From positions 124,001-188,000 of the forward strand of contig CAKORJ010000001.1 of the NCBI GenBank assembly GCA_934101575.1: a stretch of DNA of 64,000 nt, written 5' to 3'. Within the stretch, counting starts at the first letter, position 1; every line of letters begins with the position of its first letter. This document shows, piece after piece, positions 44,161-52,235 of the stretch. The position numbers and the translations under genes are program-made. Source of the stretch: an uncultured Bacilli bacterium. GTDB taxonomy: Bacteria > Bacillota_I > Bacilli_A > RF39 > UBA660. A model generated the notes under the pieces. The model was not told the origin of the DNA, searched no databases, and saw nothing but the letters and a program-made list of their open reading frames with translations.

Positions 44161-45678
44161 ATGTTTCAAAAGATAAAAGATAAGCTAAAGAATAATAAAG
44201 CTTTAATGATAAGTTTAGTAGCGGTACTAATTATTTTAATAGGTGGTGTGTCTTATGCGGCATATAATTATTCTTTTGTAGGAAAGGATAGTAAGTTAGA
44301 GAGTGGCTCTGTTTCTATTAAGTTTTTAGAAAGTAATACTAATGTAATAGATTTAAAGAATGCTTTACCTATTAGTGATAGTGAAGGAAAGAAAGGTAAT
44401 TCTTTTAATTTTGCTGTTACTAGTGAAGCTAGTTATGATACAGGAATGAAATATACACTAAATTTAAAGAAACTTAGTGTAGATACTGGATATACTAGTT
44501 TAAATGATAATCAAGTTAAGATATATTTAACGGATAGTGGTAATAATGATTTAGTTAGTCCTACTTTAATAAGTGGTTTAAGTAATAACAAATTATATGA
44601 AAAGACTAATAATCATAGTAGTACTAATACAAAGATCACAGATAAGTATAAGCTTAGAGTATGGGTAGATTCTAATGTTGATGCAAGTAGTTGGGATCAA
44701 GGTACAAAGCTTGAATATAAATTTAAAATTGATGTTGATTCGCAAGAGGTTTCGTTGTTACAAACTGGTACGGATTTTTTAGTTAGTAAAGTAGGAACAG
44801 ATGGGCTTGAGAAGATAACTCATGAAGCGGATAGTAGTTTACAGATAGGTGCTAGTGAAGCTATAACAGAGTATAGGTACAGAGGGTCTAATCCTAATAA
44901 TTATGTAAATTTTAATAACGAATCTTGGAGAATAATTGGAGTATTCCCTACAGAGGGTTCGGATGGAGTAATAAGTAATAGGATAAAACTTATTAGAAGT
45001 GAGTCTATTGGAAATGCTTATTGGGATAAAGATGATGGTACAACTGGTCTTAGTGCTAAAGATGATGATTATAGTTTGAATGATTTGGTTGATAGTGGTG
45101 ATGAAAAGAATTTTAGTGAATTTATTATTTGGACTCCAGAGCTTGTTTTGTGTAATGGTGGCAGTAATAATTGGTCTAGTTCTAGTTTGAATAGTTATTT
45201 AAATTCTACTTATTATGAAAGTATTATAGATAAGGACATGTTAGATAATGTGAAATACTATTTGGGTGGTTATGAAAATATTGGAACTTTTACAACAAAA
45301 GATTTTTATGGTTTTGAAAGAAAGATTTCTGGTAGTGATTACTATTCTTCTAATAATCCTACTAATGTTGTAAATTCTATTGCTTTAATGTATGTTAGTG
45401 ATTATGGTTATGCTGCAAGTGATGAATGTAAATCTACTCTTAAAAATTATGATACTTGTAAAGATGATAATTGGTTATTTTTAGGTAGCGAAGAATATTT
45501 TGTTACTCCATATGGTGTTAATGCTAATCAAGTTTATGTTGGAGGTACTTTTGTTGGTGGGGCATGTGTTGATGGGAATAAGTATGCTGTTCGTCCAGTT
45601 CTTTATTTGAAACCAAATATTAAAATAATTAGTGGTAATGGTACTAGTGATAATCCTTATGAATTTAGTATTTCTTAA
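44161..45678 (+). CDS. TasA-like anchored protein with C-terminal DUF6273-like domain
   Basis: The 505-aa protein has a basic start, a membrane helix (about 14-34) ending SYAAYNYSF, and a TasA-like domain (to about 195) whose motifs (LPISDSEG, SYDTGMKYTL, DTGYTSLNDNQVKIYL, HSSTNTK, KLRVWVDSNVDASSW) closely match the protein at 15498. The second part (about 200-505) has FNNESWRIIGVF, NNWSSSSLNSYLNSTYY and VRPVLYLKPNIKI, recurrent in large secreted proteins of gut Bacillota and often labelled DUF6273. It heads a three-gene TasA-like cluster. TAGGATGA precedes ATG 44161. Confidence 0.75.
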   Translation: MFQKIKDKLKNNKALMISLVAVLIILIGGVSYAAYNYSFVGKDSKLESGSVSIKFLESNTNVIDLKNALPISDSEGKKGNSFNFAVTSEASYDTGMKYTLNLKKLSVDTGYTSLNDNQVKIYLTDSGNNDLVSPTLISGLSNNKLYEKTNNHSSTNTKITDKYKLRVWVDSNVDASSWDQGTKLEYKFKIDVDSQEVSLLQTGTDFLVSKVGTDGLEKITHEADSSLQIGASEAITEYRYRGSNPNNYVNFNNESWRIIGVFPTEGSDGVISNRIKLIRSESIGNAYWDKDDGTTGLSAKDDDYSLNDLVDSGDEKNFSEFIIWTPELVLCNGGSNNWSSSSLNSYLNSTYYESIIDKDMLDNVKYYLGGYENIGTFTTKDFYGFERKISGSDYYSSNNPTNVVNSIALMYVSDYGYAASDECKSTLKNYDTCKDDNWLFLGSEEYFVTPYGVNANQVYVGGTFVGGACVDGNKYAVRPVLYLKPNIKIISGNGTSDNPYEFSIS

Positions 45679-45681
45679 GAT

Positions 45682-45706
45682 ATTTGTCTTATAGTGACAA
45701 ATTTTT
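45682..45706 (+). terminator. intrinsic terminator inside the TasA-like cluster
   Basis: ATTTGTC (45682-45688) pairs with GACAAAT (45696-45702), loop 7, then T4. It may set off the first gene from the next two. Confidence 0.7.
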
Positions 45707-45777
45707 GATAAAAGTAATTAAAATAATTTACAATTTGTTTGTTTTGTGATAAATTTATATCATAGGAGGTATAAGAT

Positions 45778-46425
45778 ATGTTTGAAGAAGTTGAAAACAA
45801 TGATAAGAAACATAGTGTTGCCTTTACTATTCTTGGTATATTTGTGATGATTGCTACTATTGCTGGAGTATCTATTGCTGCTTATACATGGCAATTTGCT
45901 AGTGATAAAGCTAGTTCTATTTCTACCGGTAATATATCCATGAGTTTACTTGAATCAAGTGATAGTATTGATATTACTAATGCTATTCCTATTAAGGATT
46001 CTACTGGTAAAACTCAGGCTAAGAAGTTTGATTTTGCTGTTACTACATATGCTAGTGGTAAGGCTGGTAGTATTAATTATAATTTGTCTATTACTAAGCT
46101 TGATGTTGATAGTGGTTATACTGCTCTTAGTGATTCTAGTGTTAAGGTTTATCTTACTGCTCTTACTGAAAGTGGAGAGGTTCAAGTTGTTGCTCCTACT
46201 TTGATTAGTAGTGTTATAACTTCTGGTAGTTCTGGTACTTTGAATTTTGATAGTGATAAGACTAATTATTTAACTCATTCTCATGATAGTGCGGATAGTA
46301 GTATTACGACTAAGTATCGTCTTAGAATGTGGGTTGCTGATGGTGTTGATGCATCTTCTTGGACAGATAGTACTAAGAATCAATATAAATTAAAAATAAG
46401 TGCCTCTGGTGCTTTAAGTTCATAA
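45778..46425 (+). CDS. TasA/camelysin-like anchored protein
   Basis: The 215-aa protein has a membrane/signal helix (about 16-36, SIAAYTWQFASD after it) and one TasA-like domain: ISMSLLESSDSIDITNAIPIKDS, VDSGYTALSDSSVKVYLTAL and YRLRMWVADGVDASSW. It is the shortest and simplest member in the window. AGGAGG precedes ATG 45778. It likely forms a transcript with the next gene (23-nt gap). Confidence 0.72.
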   Translation: MFEEVENNDKKHSVAFTILGIFVMIATIAGVSIAAYTWQFASDKASSISTGNISMSLLESSDSIDITNAIPIKDSTGKTQAKKFDFAVTTYASGKAGSINYNLSITKLDVDSGYTALSDSSVKVYLTALTESGEVQVVAPTLISSVITSGSSGTLNFDSDKTNYLTHSHDSADSSITTKYRLRMWVADGVDASSWTDSTKNQYKLKISASGALSS

Positions 46426-46448
46426 ATTAGAAGGGAAGGAAAAAAAAT

Positions 46449-47195
46449 ATGGATAATAAAAAGGTTTTAGGAATTTCGATAGCTGCAGTTGTTATATTGG
46501 TTATTGCTATTATTGCTACTTCTTATGCGATGTTTACTGCTGAACTATCTGGTACTAAGGAAAATAAACTTACTACAGGTTATGTTAAGATGAATTGTAC
46601 TGAGAAAACTTTCTCTGTTTCTAATACACAACCTATGACTGATGCTGAGGGTATTGCTGCTACTGATAATCTTGCTTCTTGTACTCTTACTTCTGAAATG
46701 GCTGGTAGTATGTATGTTGGGTATGATGTTGCACTTTATGATGTTGATAGTGCTACTCCTGATGATGCTTTATCTCAAGATAATGTTAAGATTAGGGCAT
46801 ATAAAACTGTTGATGGAAATACTGTTGATTTAGCTAATACTAGTTCTACTGCTGGTGTTTTGGTAAGTAGTTTAACTAGTAGTGCTGGAAAATATGATAC
46901 TAGTATTAGTTCATATGTTATAGATTCTGATTATGTTTCTAGTAATAAGACAATAGTTTACAATGTTAAGGCTTGGGTTGCTAGTACTGGATCTTCTGAT
47001 GTTCAAAGTTCTACTAGTACTGGTGAGTGTTCTAATAGTACTTATACTACTCAGTCTGCTTGTGAAGCTGCTGGAGAAATTTGGGGATCTAGTCAAACTA
47101 AGAGTCAAGCTGGTGGAAGTTTTACTTTTAAATTAAAAGTTGGTGCTACTCAAATATTTAATAAACCTGGTACTTCAACTAATAATAATGCATAA
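46449..47195 (+). CDS. TasA-like anchored protein, divergent member
   Basis: The 248-aa protein has a membrane helix (about 7-25), then YAMFTAELSGTKENKLTTGYVKMNC, with the beta-rich TasA-like pattern (NTQPMTDAEG, YDVALYDVD). A CSNSTYTTQSACEAAGEIWG-type cysteine motif (about 195-215) is inserted near the end; such C-x-tqsaCeaaG-W motifs recur in phage and surface proteins. The tail is Ser/Thr/Asn-rich. AAGGGAAGG precedes ATG 46449. A strong terminator follows. Confidence 0.65.
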   Translation: MDNKKVLGISIAAVVILVIAIIATSYAMFTAELSGTKENKLTTGYVKMNCTEKTFSVSNTQPMTDAEGIAATDNLASCTLTSEMAGSMYVGYDVALYDVDSATPDDALSQDNVKIRAYKTVDGNTVDLANTSSTAGVLVSSLTSSAGKYDTSISSYVIDSDYVSSNKTIVYNVKAWVASTGSSDVQSSTSTGECSNSTYTTQSACEAAGEIWGSSQTKSQAGGSFTFKLKVGATQIFNKPGTSTNNNA

Positions 47196-47222
47196 TAAAA
47201 ATGAGCTAAGGCTCATTTTTTT
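47196..47222. terminator. bidirectional terminator
   Basis: ATGAGC (47201-47206) pairs with GCTCAT (47211-47216) around TAAG, flanked by A5 and T7, so it can act for the TasA cluster and for the convergent ferredoxin gene. Confidence 0.85.
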
Positions 47223-47415
47223 AGTCTTCTGTTATATTTATTGCACCAGTAGGACAGTTTTCTTTTGCATCTTTTGCTAGTTCTTTATTTTCTTCTTTTA
47301 CTTCTTTGTTTATTGCGTATGCTACACCATTATCATTTATATCGAATTCTTCTGGTACAAGTGCTGCACATGCTCCACATCCGATACATAAATTATCTAT
47401 AACTTTTGCTTTCAT
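47221..47415 (-). CDS. 4Fe-4S ferredoxin
   Basis: This 64-aa electron carrier has CIGCGAC (CxxCxxC, near residue 10) and CPTGAI near residue 54, giving four ligands for a single [4Fe-4S] cluster, as in Bacillus-type Fer. Acidic composition fits. AGGAGG precedes the ATG on the minus strand. No partner enzyme is adjacent. Confidence 0.92.
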   Translation of the reverse strand: MKAKVIDNLCIGCGACAALVPEEFDINDNGVAYAINKEVKEENKELAKDAKENCPTGAINITED

Positions 47416-47521
47416 ATTTACCTCCTATGTATATTATATAATAAACTTATTAAAAATAAAATGGTTTTCTTTTTACTTGTTTTATGATATAATTTTTTTA
47501 TAGTGATGATAGGGTGATTTT

Positions 47522-48343
47522 ATGAAAGCAAGGATGGAAAAATATGATACTTCTACTAAGGAGGTAAAGAAAAGAACTTCTAGGAATGAAAGACTTTATA
47601 ATGAAGTGCAGAATATGAATATTGATTATGTTGATATTAATGTTAATAATGCTATGGATCTTTCTGTTTCTTCTAATGATTCTTCTAGGGAAGGATATCA
47701 AAAAAGACGTGAACTTGATAATCTTATGCCTAGTAGTAGAGAACGTGCTGTATATCAAGAAAGTACTGTTTCTCCATCTGAAAATAGAGTTTATGATATA
47801 GATGAAATATTAAAGAGGGCTAGAGATGAGTCTGATTCTTTAGATAATGATAGGAAGAGACTTATTAATACTGAGTATAATATTTTAACTAAGCTTGATG
47901 TTGGTTCTTTAGAGAATGAAGATTATAAAAAAGAAGACCTTAGATCTTTAATTGATAATATATATGAAAGAGAAAAACCTGCTAAGCCTAAAACTTATAG
48001 TCGTAAAGAAGAAGACAGATTACTTAGTGATTTGTTTGATGATAATCCTACTTCTGATGATAGTTCTTTTCTTAAGGAAGAGATTAGTAAACAAATTTTA
48101 GATAAGGAAGATCCTCCTGTTATTGAAGAGTCTAAACCAGTAGAAAAAGATGATATTACTATTATAGAAGATAATAATGATAAAAAAGAAGAATCTGTTC
48201 ATGATGATGAAGTTATGGAAGACTTTATTGAAGAGAAGGAGGGAAAAGGACTTCTTATTGCTATTATTGTTGTTATTATTCTAATTTTATTGACTTGTGG
48301 TTTCTTTGTGTTTGATTACTTTTTTGGGTTTAAATTGTTTTAG
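47522..48343 (+). CDS. acidic, largely disordered tail-anchored protein
   Basis: The 273-aa protein is charged and low in hydrophobic residues until a C-terminal membrane helix (about 246-268), with only FGFKLF after it. The cytoplasmic part would face inward with many Glu/Asp/Lys and helical patches (DIDEILKRARDESD). Layout resembles bacterial division or envelope adaptor proteins, but no family is recognised. AGGGTGAT precedes ATG 47522. yunB follows with a short gap. Confidence 0.6.
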   Translation: MKARMEKYDTSTKEVKKRTSRNERLYNEVQNMNIDYVDINVNNAMDLSVSSNDSSREGYQKRRELDNLMPSSRERAVYQESTVSPSENRVYDIDEILKRARDESDSLDNDRKRLINTEYNILTKLDVGSLENEDYKKEDLRSLIDNIYEREKPAKPKTYSRKEEDRLLSDLFDDNPTSDDSSFLKEEISKQILDKEDPPVIEESKPVEKDDITIIEDNNDKKEESVHDDEVMEDFIEEKEGKGLLIAIIVVIILILLTCGFFVFDYFFGFKLF

Positions 48344-48376
48344 TATATTTTGCTTGTTCTTATAATATACTTTATT

Positions 48377-49060
48377 ATGAGAATGCATCTTAAAAATAAA
48401 AATAAATATTTGTTTTGGAAAAGAATTGTTATAGTTTTTATAATTATAGCTTTTTTTTGTTATTTTGGATCTTTACTTTTTAAGAATGCTGGTTATTTTT
48501 ATTTGAATTATTCTGAGAAGGAGGCTAAAAAAATAATTGATGTTGCTACTTCTTATGGTGTTAGTGATGATGTGCTTTCTAGTATAAAAAATAAGAATTT
48601 ATATAAGATTACTAGGAATTCTTCTGGCGAGATTGAAATGGTTGATTATGATTCATATTTGGTTAATTTATTTTTAAGAGATGTTTCTAGTAATATTAAG
48701 GATGCTCTTGAGAGGGAAGAGAATGCTGGAGTAGCGTTTTATGTTCCTTTTGGTTCTATATTTAAGAGTCCTGTTCTTAATGATTTGGGGCCTGATATTC
48801 CTGTTAGAATGGAACTTATTGGTTCTGTTAGTAGTAATGTTGTTACTAATGTTAAAGAATATGGTATTAATAATAGTTTAATTGAGATGTATGTTCATGT
48901 TGTTGTTAAGGAAAGGGTGATTTTACCTGTCTTGTCTAAGACTATTGTTGTTACCAATGATGTTCCTATTTCTTATAAAATCATTAAGGGAACAGTTCCT
49001 TCTTATTATGGTGATGTTTTAAAAAAAGAATCTAGTATCTATTCCATTCCTAATTTATAA
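48377..49060 (+). CDS. yunB: YunB-like protein
   Basis: YunB is a sporulation-associated membrane protein in Bacillus of unknown function. The 227-aa protein has a single N-terminal membrane helix (about 18-40), FYVPFGSIFKSPVLNDLGPDIPVRMELIGSV and VVVKERVILPVLSKTIVVTNDVPISYKIIKGTVP, both recognisable YunB segments. The start is uncertain: ATG 48377 lacks a clear ribosome site, TTG 48350 and ATG 48383 are alternatives. yutD follows directly, as in some Bacilli neighbourhoods. Confidence 0.8.
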   Translation: MRMHLKNKNKYLFWKRIVIVFIIIAFFCYFGSLLFKNAGYFYLNYSEKEAKKIIDVATSYGVSDDVLSSIKNKNLYKITRNSSGEIEMVDYDSYLVNLFLRDVSSNIKDALEREENAGVAFYVPFGSIFKSPVLNDLGPDIPVRMELIGSVSSNVVTNVKEYGINNSLIEMYVHVVVKERVILPVLSKTIVVTNDVPISYKIIKGTVPSYYGDVLKKESSIYSIPNL

Positions 49061-49086
49061 ATGGTATAATTTATTTGGTGATATTT

Positions 49087-49368
49087 ATGAATAAAGAATA
49101 TGTATTAAATGATAATAAATATGTTTTAGAAAGAGATGATCGTGATTGTTTTGATATAGATTCTGTTAAGGATATGGTTACGGATTATTTTAATGATTAT
49201 GATTATATTTTTGGAGATATTACTTATAATAAGTTAAGACTTAAGGGTTTTTGTGATAAGAATAATAAAAAGTGTAATAATATTAATGATATTTCTATAC
49301 TTTATTCTTATATTAAAGATTATTGTGCTTATAATTGTAAATGGTTTCTTCTTAAAAAGATTAAATAA
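49087..49368 (+). CDS. yutD: YutD family protein
   Basis: The 93-aa protein has YDYIFGDITYNKLRLKGF and a C-terminal DYCAYNCKWFLLKK, the conserved stretches of YutD (DUF1027). Function is unknown. A weak GGTGATA site precedes ATG 49087. It is 26 nt after yunB. Neighbouring yunB supports the family call. Confidence 0.8.
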   Translation: MNKEYVLNDNKYVLERDDRDCFDIDSVKDMVTDYFNDYDYIFGDITYNKLRLKGFCDKNNKKCNNINDISILYSYIKDYCAYNCKWFLLKKIK

Positions 49369-49483
49369 TTGTGAAAAAATTATGTTTTTTCTTTAATTTG
49401 CTTGATTTTACTAGGAATAAATGGTATCTTATATATGTAAGCATAATATGAAAAAAAGCTTATTAGTATAGGAGGAAAGAAAA

Positions 49484-49756
49484 ATGAAAAAAGTTGAATT
49501 AATCGAATCAGTAGCAGCTAAGGCTGGTATTACTAAAGCAGATGCTGGTAGAGCAGTAGATGCAACATTTGCTACTATTACAGAAGCATTAGTTAAAGGA
49601 GACAAAGTACCACTTGTTGGTTTCGGAACTTTTGCAATTTCTAAAAGAGCTGCAAGAGTTGGACGTAATCCACAAACTGGTGCAGAAGTACAAATTGCTG
49701 CTAGAAACGCTGTTACATTTAAAGCTGGTGCAGCATTAAAAGAATCAGTTAACTAA
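49484..49756 (+). CDS. hup: DNA-binding protein HU
   Basis: The 90-aa protein begins MKKVELIESVAAKAGITKADAGRAV and contains the DNA-arm segment GFGTFAISKRAARVGRNPQTG and FKAGAALKESV, a standard HU. It compacts and bends chromosomal DNA. AGGAGG precedes ATG 49484. Codons are more A- and C-ending than neighbours, as expected for a highly expressed gene. Upstream, TTGATT (49403) and TATCTT (49425) could be its promoter. Confidence 0.97.
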   Translation: MKKVELIESVAAKAGITKADAGRAVDATFATITEALVKGDKVPLVGFGTFAISKRAARVGRNPQTGAEVQIAARNAVTFKAGAALKESVN

Positions 49757-49759
49757 TAA

Positions 49760-49785
49760 GAAGCCTTATGGCTTTTTATTTTTTT
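49760..49785 (+). terminator. intrinsic terminator after hup
   Basis: AAGCC (49761-49765) pairs with GGCTT (49770-49774), loop TTAT, followed by T-rich sequence. Confidence 0.75.
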
Positions 49786-49869
49786 CTTTCTTTGTGTAAA
49801 TAGACATGTTAAATTTATATGTTATTGAATTTATTTTATTATTTAGATATAATTGTTGTTGGAGGTATT

Positions 49870-50955
49870 ATGGATAAAATTATATATAATGTACTTAAAA
49901 CTTTAGAAAATAATAATTATGAATCATATATAGTTGGGGGCTATGTTAGGGATATGTTACTTGGTAATATATCTATGGATATTGATATAACTACTAAGGC
50001 TAGACCTAAAGAAGTTTTAGAACTTTTTAAGGAATATGATGTTAAAATACATGAATATGGTAATGTTTCTTTTGATATTTCTGGATATAAGTTTGATATT
50101 ACTACTTTTAGAAAGGATATAAAATATAAGAAATCGAGAAAGCCAGAGAAGATAGTTTATATTGATAGTTTTGAAGAGGATCTTAAGAGAAGAGATTTTA
50201 CTATTAATTCTATTTGTTTAGATTTAGATGAGAATATTATTGATTTGTATGATGGTAGAAAAGATCTTAAAAGGAAGCTTGTTAGATCTATTGGTGATCC
50301 AAATAGGAAATTAGAGGAGGATGCTCTTAGAATTCTTAGGGCTGTTAGATTTGCTAGTGTTATGAAGTTTAGACTTGATGATGAGCTTAAACGGGCTATT
50401 ATTGATAATAGAGAGTTAATTAGAGATTTATCTTTTGAAAGGAAGAAGGAGGAACTTAATAAAATATTTTGTTCTAAGCATAAGAAGTATGGTGTTAAGC
50501 TTTTAAGAGATTTGAAGCTTTTGGATGTTCTTGATCTTAAAGATATAGAATATGTTTTACGTACTAATGATCTTATTGGTATGTGGGCTATGATTACTGA
50601 TAAGGATTATGCTTTTACTAAGAAGGAAAAGGATTTAATTAAGAAGATTAGAATTGTTATGAATGAAGATATTAATGATATTTTTGTTCAATATAAATAT
50701 GGTAGTTATCCTATTTCTGTTGTTAGTGATTTGAAGGGTTATAATACTAAAAAAATTATGTCTAAGTATGATAAGATTCCTATTAAAGATAGGGAAGAAA
50801 TTAGTATCAATGTTGAAGAGATATGTTCTGTTTTGGGAAAAGCTCCGGATAGTTTTTTAGGTAATATTTTTGAAGATATTGAACATAAGATTTTAGATGG
50901 TAGTTTGGTTAATGATAAGGGTGTTTTGAAGGAGTATATTTCTTCTAATTATTAG
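49870..50955 (+). CDS. cca: CCA-adding tRNA nucleotidyltransferase
   Basis: The enzyme builds or repairs the CCA end of tRNAs. The 361-aa protein has the class II motifs VGGYVRDMLLG with DIDI, RRDFTINSICLD, and EEDALRILRAVRFAS, then the helical neck and body. It is slightly short for Bacilli Cca because the tail is reduced. ATG 49870 follows GGAGGT; a longer in-frame start at 49819 is rejected. Confidence 0.92.
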   Translation: MDKIIYNVLKTLENNNYESYIVGGYVRDMLLGNISMDIDITTKARPKEVLELFKEYDVKIHEYGNVSFDISGYKFDITTFRKDIKYKKSRKPEKIVYIDSFEEDLKRRDFTINSICLDLDENIIDLYDGRKDLKRKLVRSIGDPNRKLEEDALRILRAVRFASVMKFRLDDELKRAIIDNRELIRDLSFERKKEELNKIFCSKHKKYGVKLLRDLKLLDVLDLKDIEYVLRTNDLIGMWAMITDKDYAFTKKEKDLIKKIRIVMNEDINDIFVQYKYGSYPISVVSDLKGYNTKKIMSKYDKIPIKDREEISINVEEICSVLGKAPDSFLGNIFEDIEHKILDGSLVNDKGVLKEYISSNY

Positions 50956-50964
50956 GAGGTTTTT

Positions 50965-51609
50965 ATGAAGAGTAAAAAGTTATTGGATATTATTAAGGGA
51001 AAGGATTTAGTTGTTCCTAATATTTTACTTGTTAATTATAAAGAACTTAAGATTGATTGTAAGGAGCTTCTTTTTGTTAGCCTTTTAATGTCTTATGATG
51101 ATGTTATTTATTTTGATCCTGAGCATTTTAGTAGGGTTCTTGGTTTTGAGATAAAAGATATTATGGAGATTATGTCTAGTTTATCTAGTAAGAAGTATGT
51201 TAATTTGGTTGTTAAGAATAATGATGGTAAGATTAAGGAGTTTTTAGATATCAGTTATTTGTATGAGAGGCTTGCTTCTTTGGTTGTTTCTGATGCGATG
51301 AGTGATGATGAGGAGTCTGGTTCAGAAATTTATACTGTTATTGAGACTGAACTTGGTAGGACTTTGTCTCCTATTGAATATGAAACTATTAGTGGTTGGC
51401 TTAGTGCTAATATAGGTGAGGACTTGATTAAGGAAGCTCTTAAGGAAGCTGTGTTAAATGGAGTAGGTAATCTTAAGTATATTGATAAGATTCTTTATGA
51501 TTGGACTAAAAAGGGATATAAGAAGGCTAGTGATGTTAAGAGAAAGAAAAGGTCTATTGATGAAAATGTTGAACTTTTTGAATATGATTGGTTAGATGAA
51601 AATGATTGA
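50965..51609 (+). CDS. dnaD: DnaD-like replication initiation protein
   Basis: DnaD helps load the helicase in Bacillota. The 214-aa protein has an N-terminal winged-helix-like part and the C-terminal DnaD domain (about 123-190; GRTLSPIEYETISGWL, LKEAVLNGVGNLKYIDKILYDW). AGGAGG precedes ATG 50965. The dnaD-nth neighbourhood is normal for Bacilli. It overlaps nth by 14 nt. Confidence 0.9.
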   Translation: MKSKKLLDIIKGKDLVVPNILLVNYKELKIDCKELLFVSLLMSYDDVIYFDPEHFSRVLGFEIKDIMEIMSSLSSKKYVNLVVKNNDGKIKEFLDISYLYERLASLVVSDAMSDDEESGSEIYTVIETELGRTLSPIEYETISGWLSANIGEDLIKEALKEAVLNGVGNLKYIDKILYDWTKKGYKKASDVKRKKRSIDENVELFEYDWLDEND

Positions 51610-52222
51610 TGAAATTCTTGATTATTTAACTTTTCTTTTTCCTGAGGCTGTTTGTGAGCTTAATTATACTAGAGATTATGAGCTTTTAATTTCTATAATG
51701 CTTAGTGCTCAGACTACTGATAAAAGGGTTAATATGGTTACTAAGGAACTTTTTTCTAAGTATGATAGTATTGAAAAGCTTAAGGATGCGGATGTTCTTT
51801 CGATTATTTCTATTATTCGTAGTTTAGGTAATTATACTAAAAAGGGTGAAGCAGTTGTTTTAATTGCTAAAAAGATATATGAATGGGGATGTGTACCTAA
51901 AAGTAGAGTTCTTCTTGAATCTTTGCCTATGGTTGGACGTAAAACTGTTAATGTATTTTTGAGTGAGTTTTATCATATTCCTAATATTGCTGTGGATACT
52001 CATGTTGAAAGAGTTTCTAAGAGACTTGGTCTTGCTAGAGAAAGTTCTAATGTAGTACAAGTTGAAAATGCTTTGAAAAGAAAAATTCCTAGGAATTTGT
52101 GGTGTGATACTCATCTCAGGATGGTTCATTTTGGTAGATATTATTGTACTGCTAAAAATCCTAAGTGTTCTTCTTGTAAGATTAAACACTTGTGTAAATA
52201 TAATAAAAAAATGAATTCTTGA
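51596..52222 (+). CDS. nth: endonuclease III
   Basis: This base-excision glycosylase/lyase removes oxidised pyrimidines. The 208-aa protein has the helix-hairpin-helix LPMVGRKTVNVFL with catalytic Lys, AVDTHVERVSKRLG with catalytic Asp, and the FeS motif CTAKNPKCSSCKIKHLC (C-x6-C-x2-C-x5-C). ATG 51596 or 51602 lies in the end of dnaD, so translation is coupled. Confidence 0.94.
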   Translation: MKMIDEILDYLTFLFPEAVCELNYTRDYELLISIMLSAQTTDKRVNMVTKELFSKYDSIEKLKDADVLSIISIIRSLGNYTKKGEAVVLIAKKIYEWGCVPKSRVLLESLPMVGRKTVNVFLSEFYHIPNIAVDTHVERVSKRLGLARESSNVVQVENALKRKIPRNLWCDTHLRMVHFGRYYCTAKNPKCSSCKIKHLCKYNKKMNS

Positions 52223-52235
52223 TGAATTCATTTTC
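52211..52235. terminator. bidirectional terminator overlapping both stop codons
   Basis: ATGAATTC (52211-52218) pairs with GAATTCAT (52224-52231). The nth stop is in the loop, and the stop of the convergent gene (52228-52230) is in the 3' arm. A-rich and T-rich tracts flank it. Confidence 0.7.
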
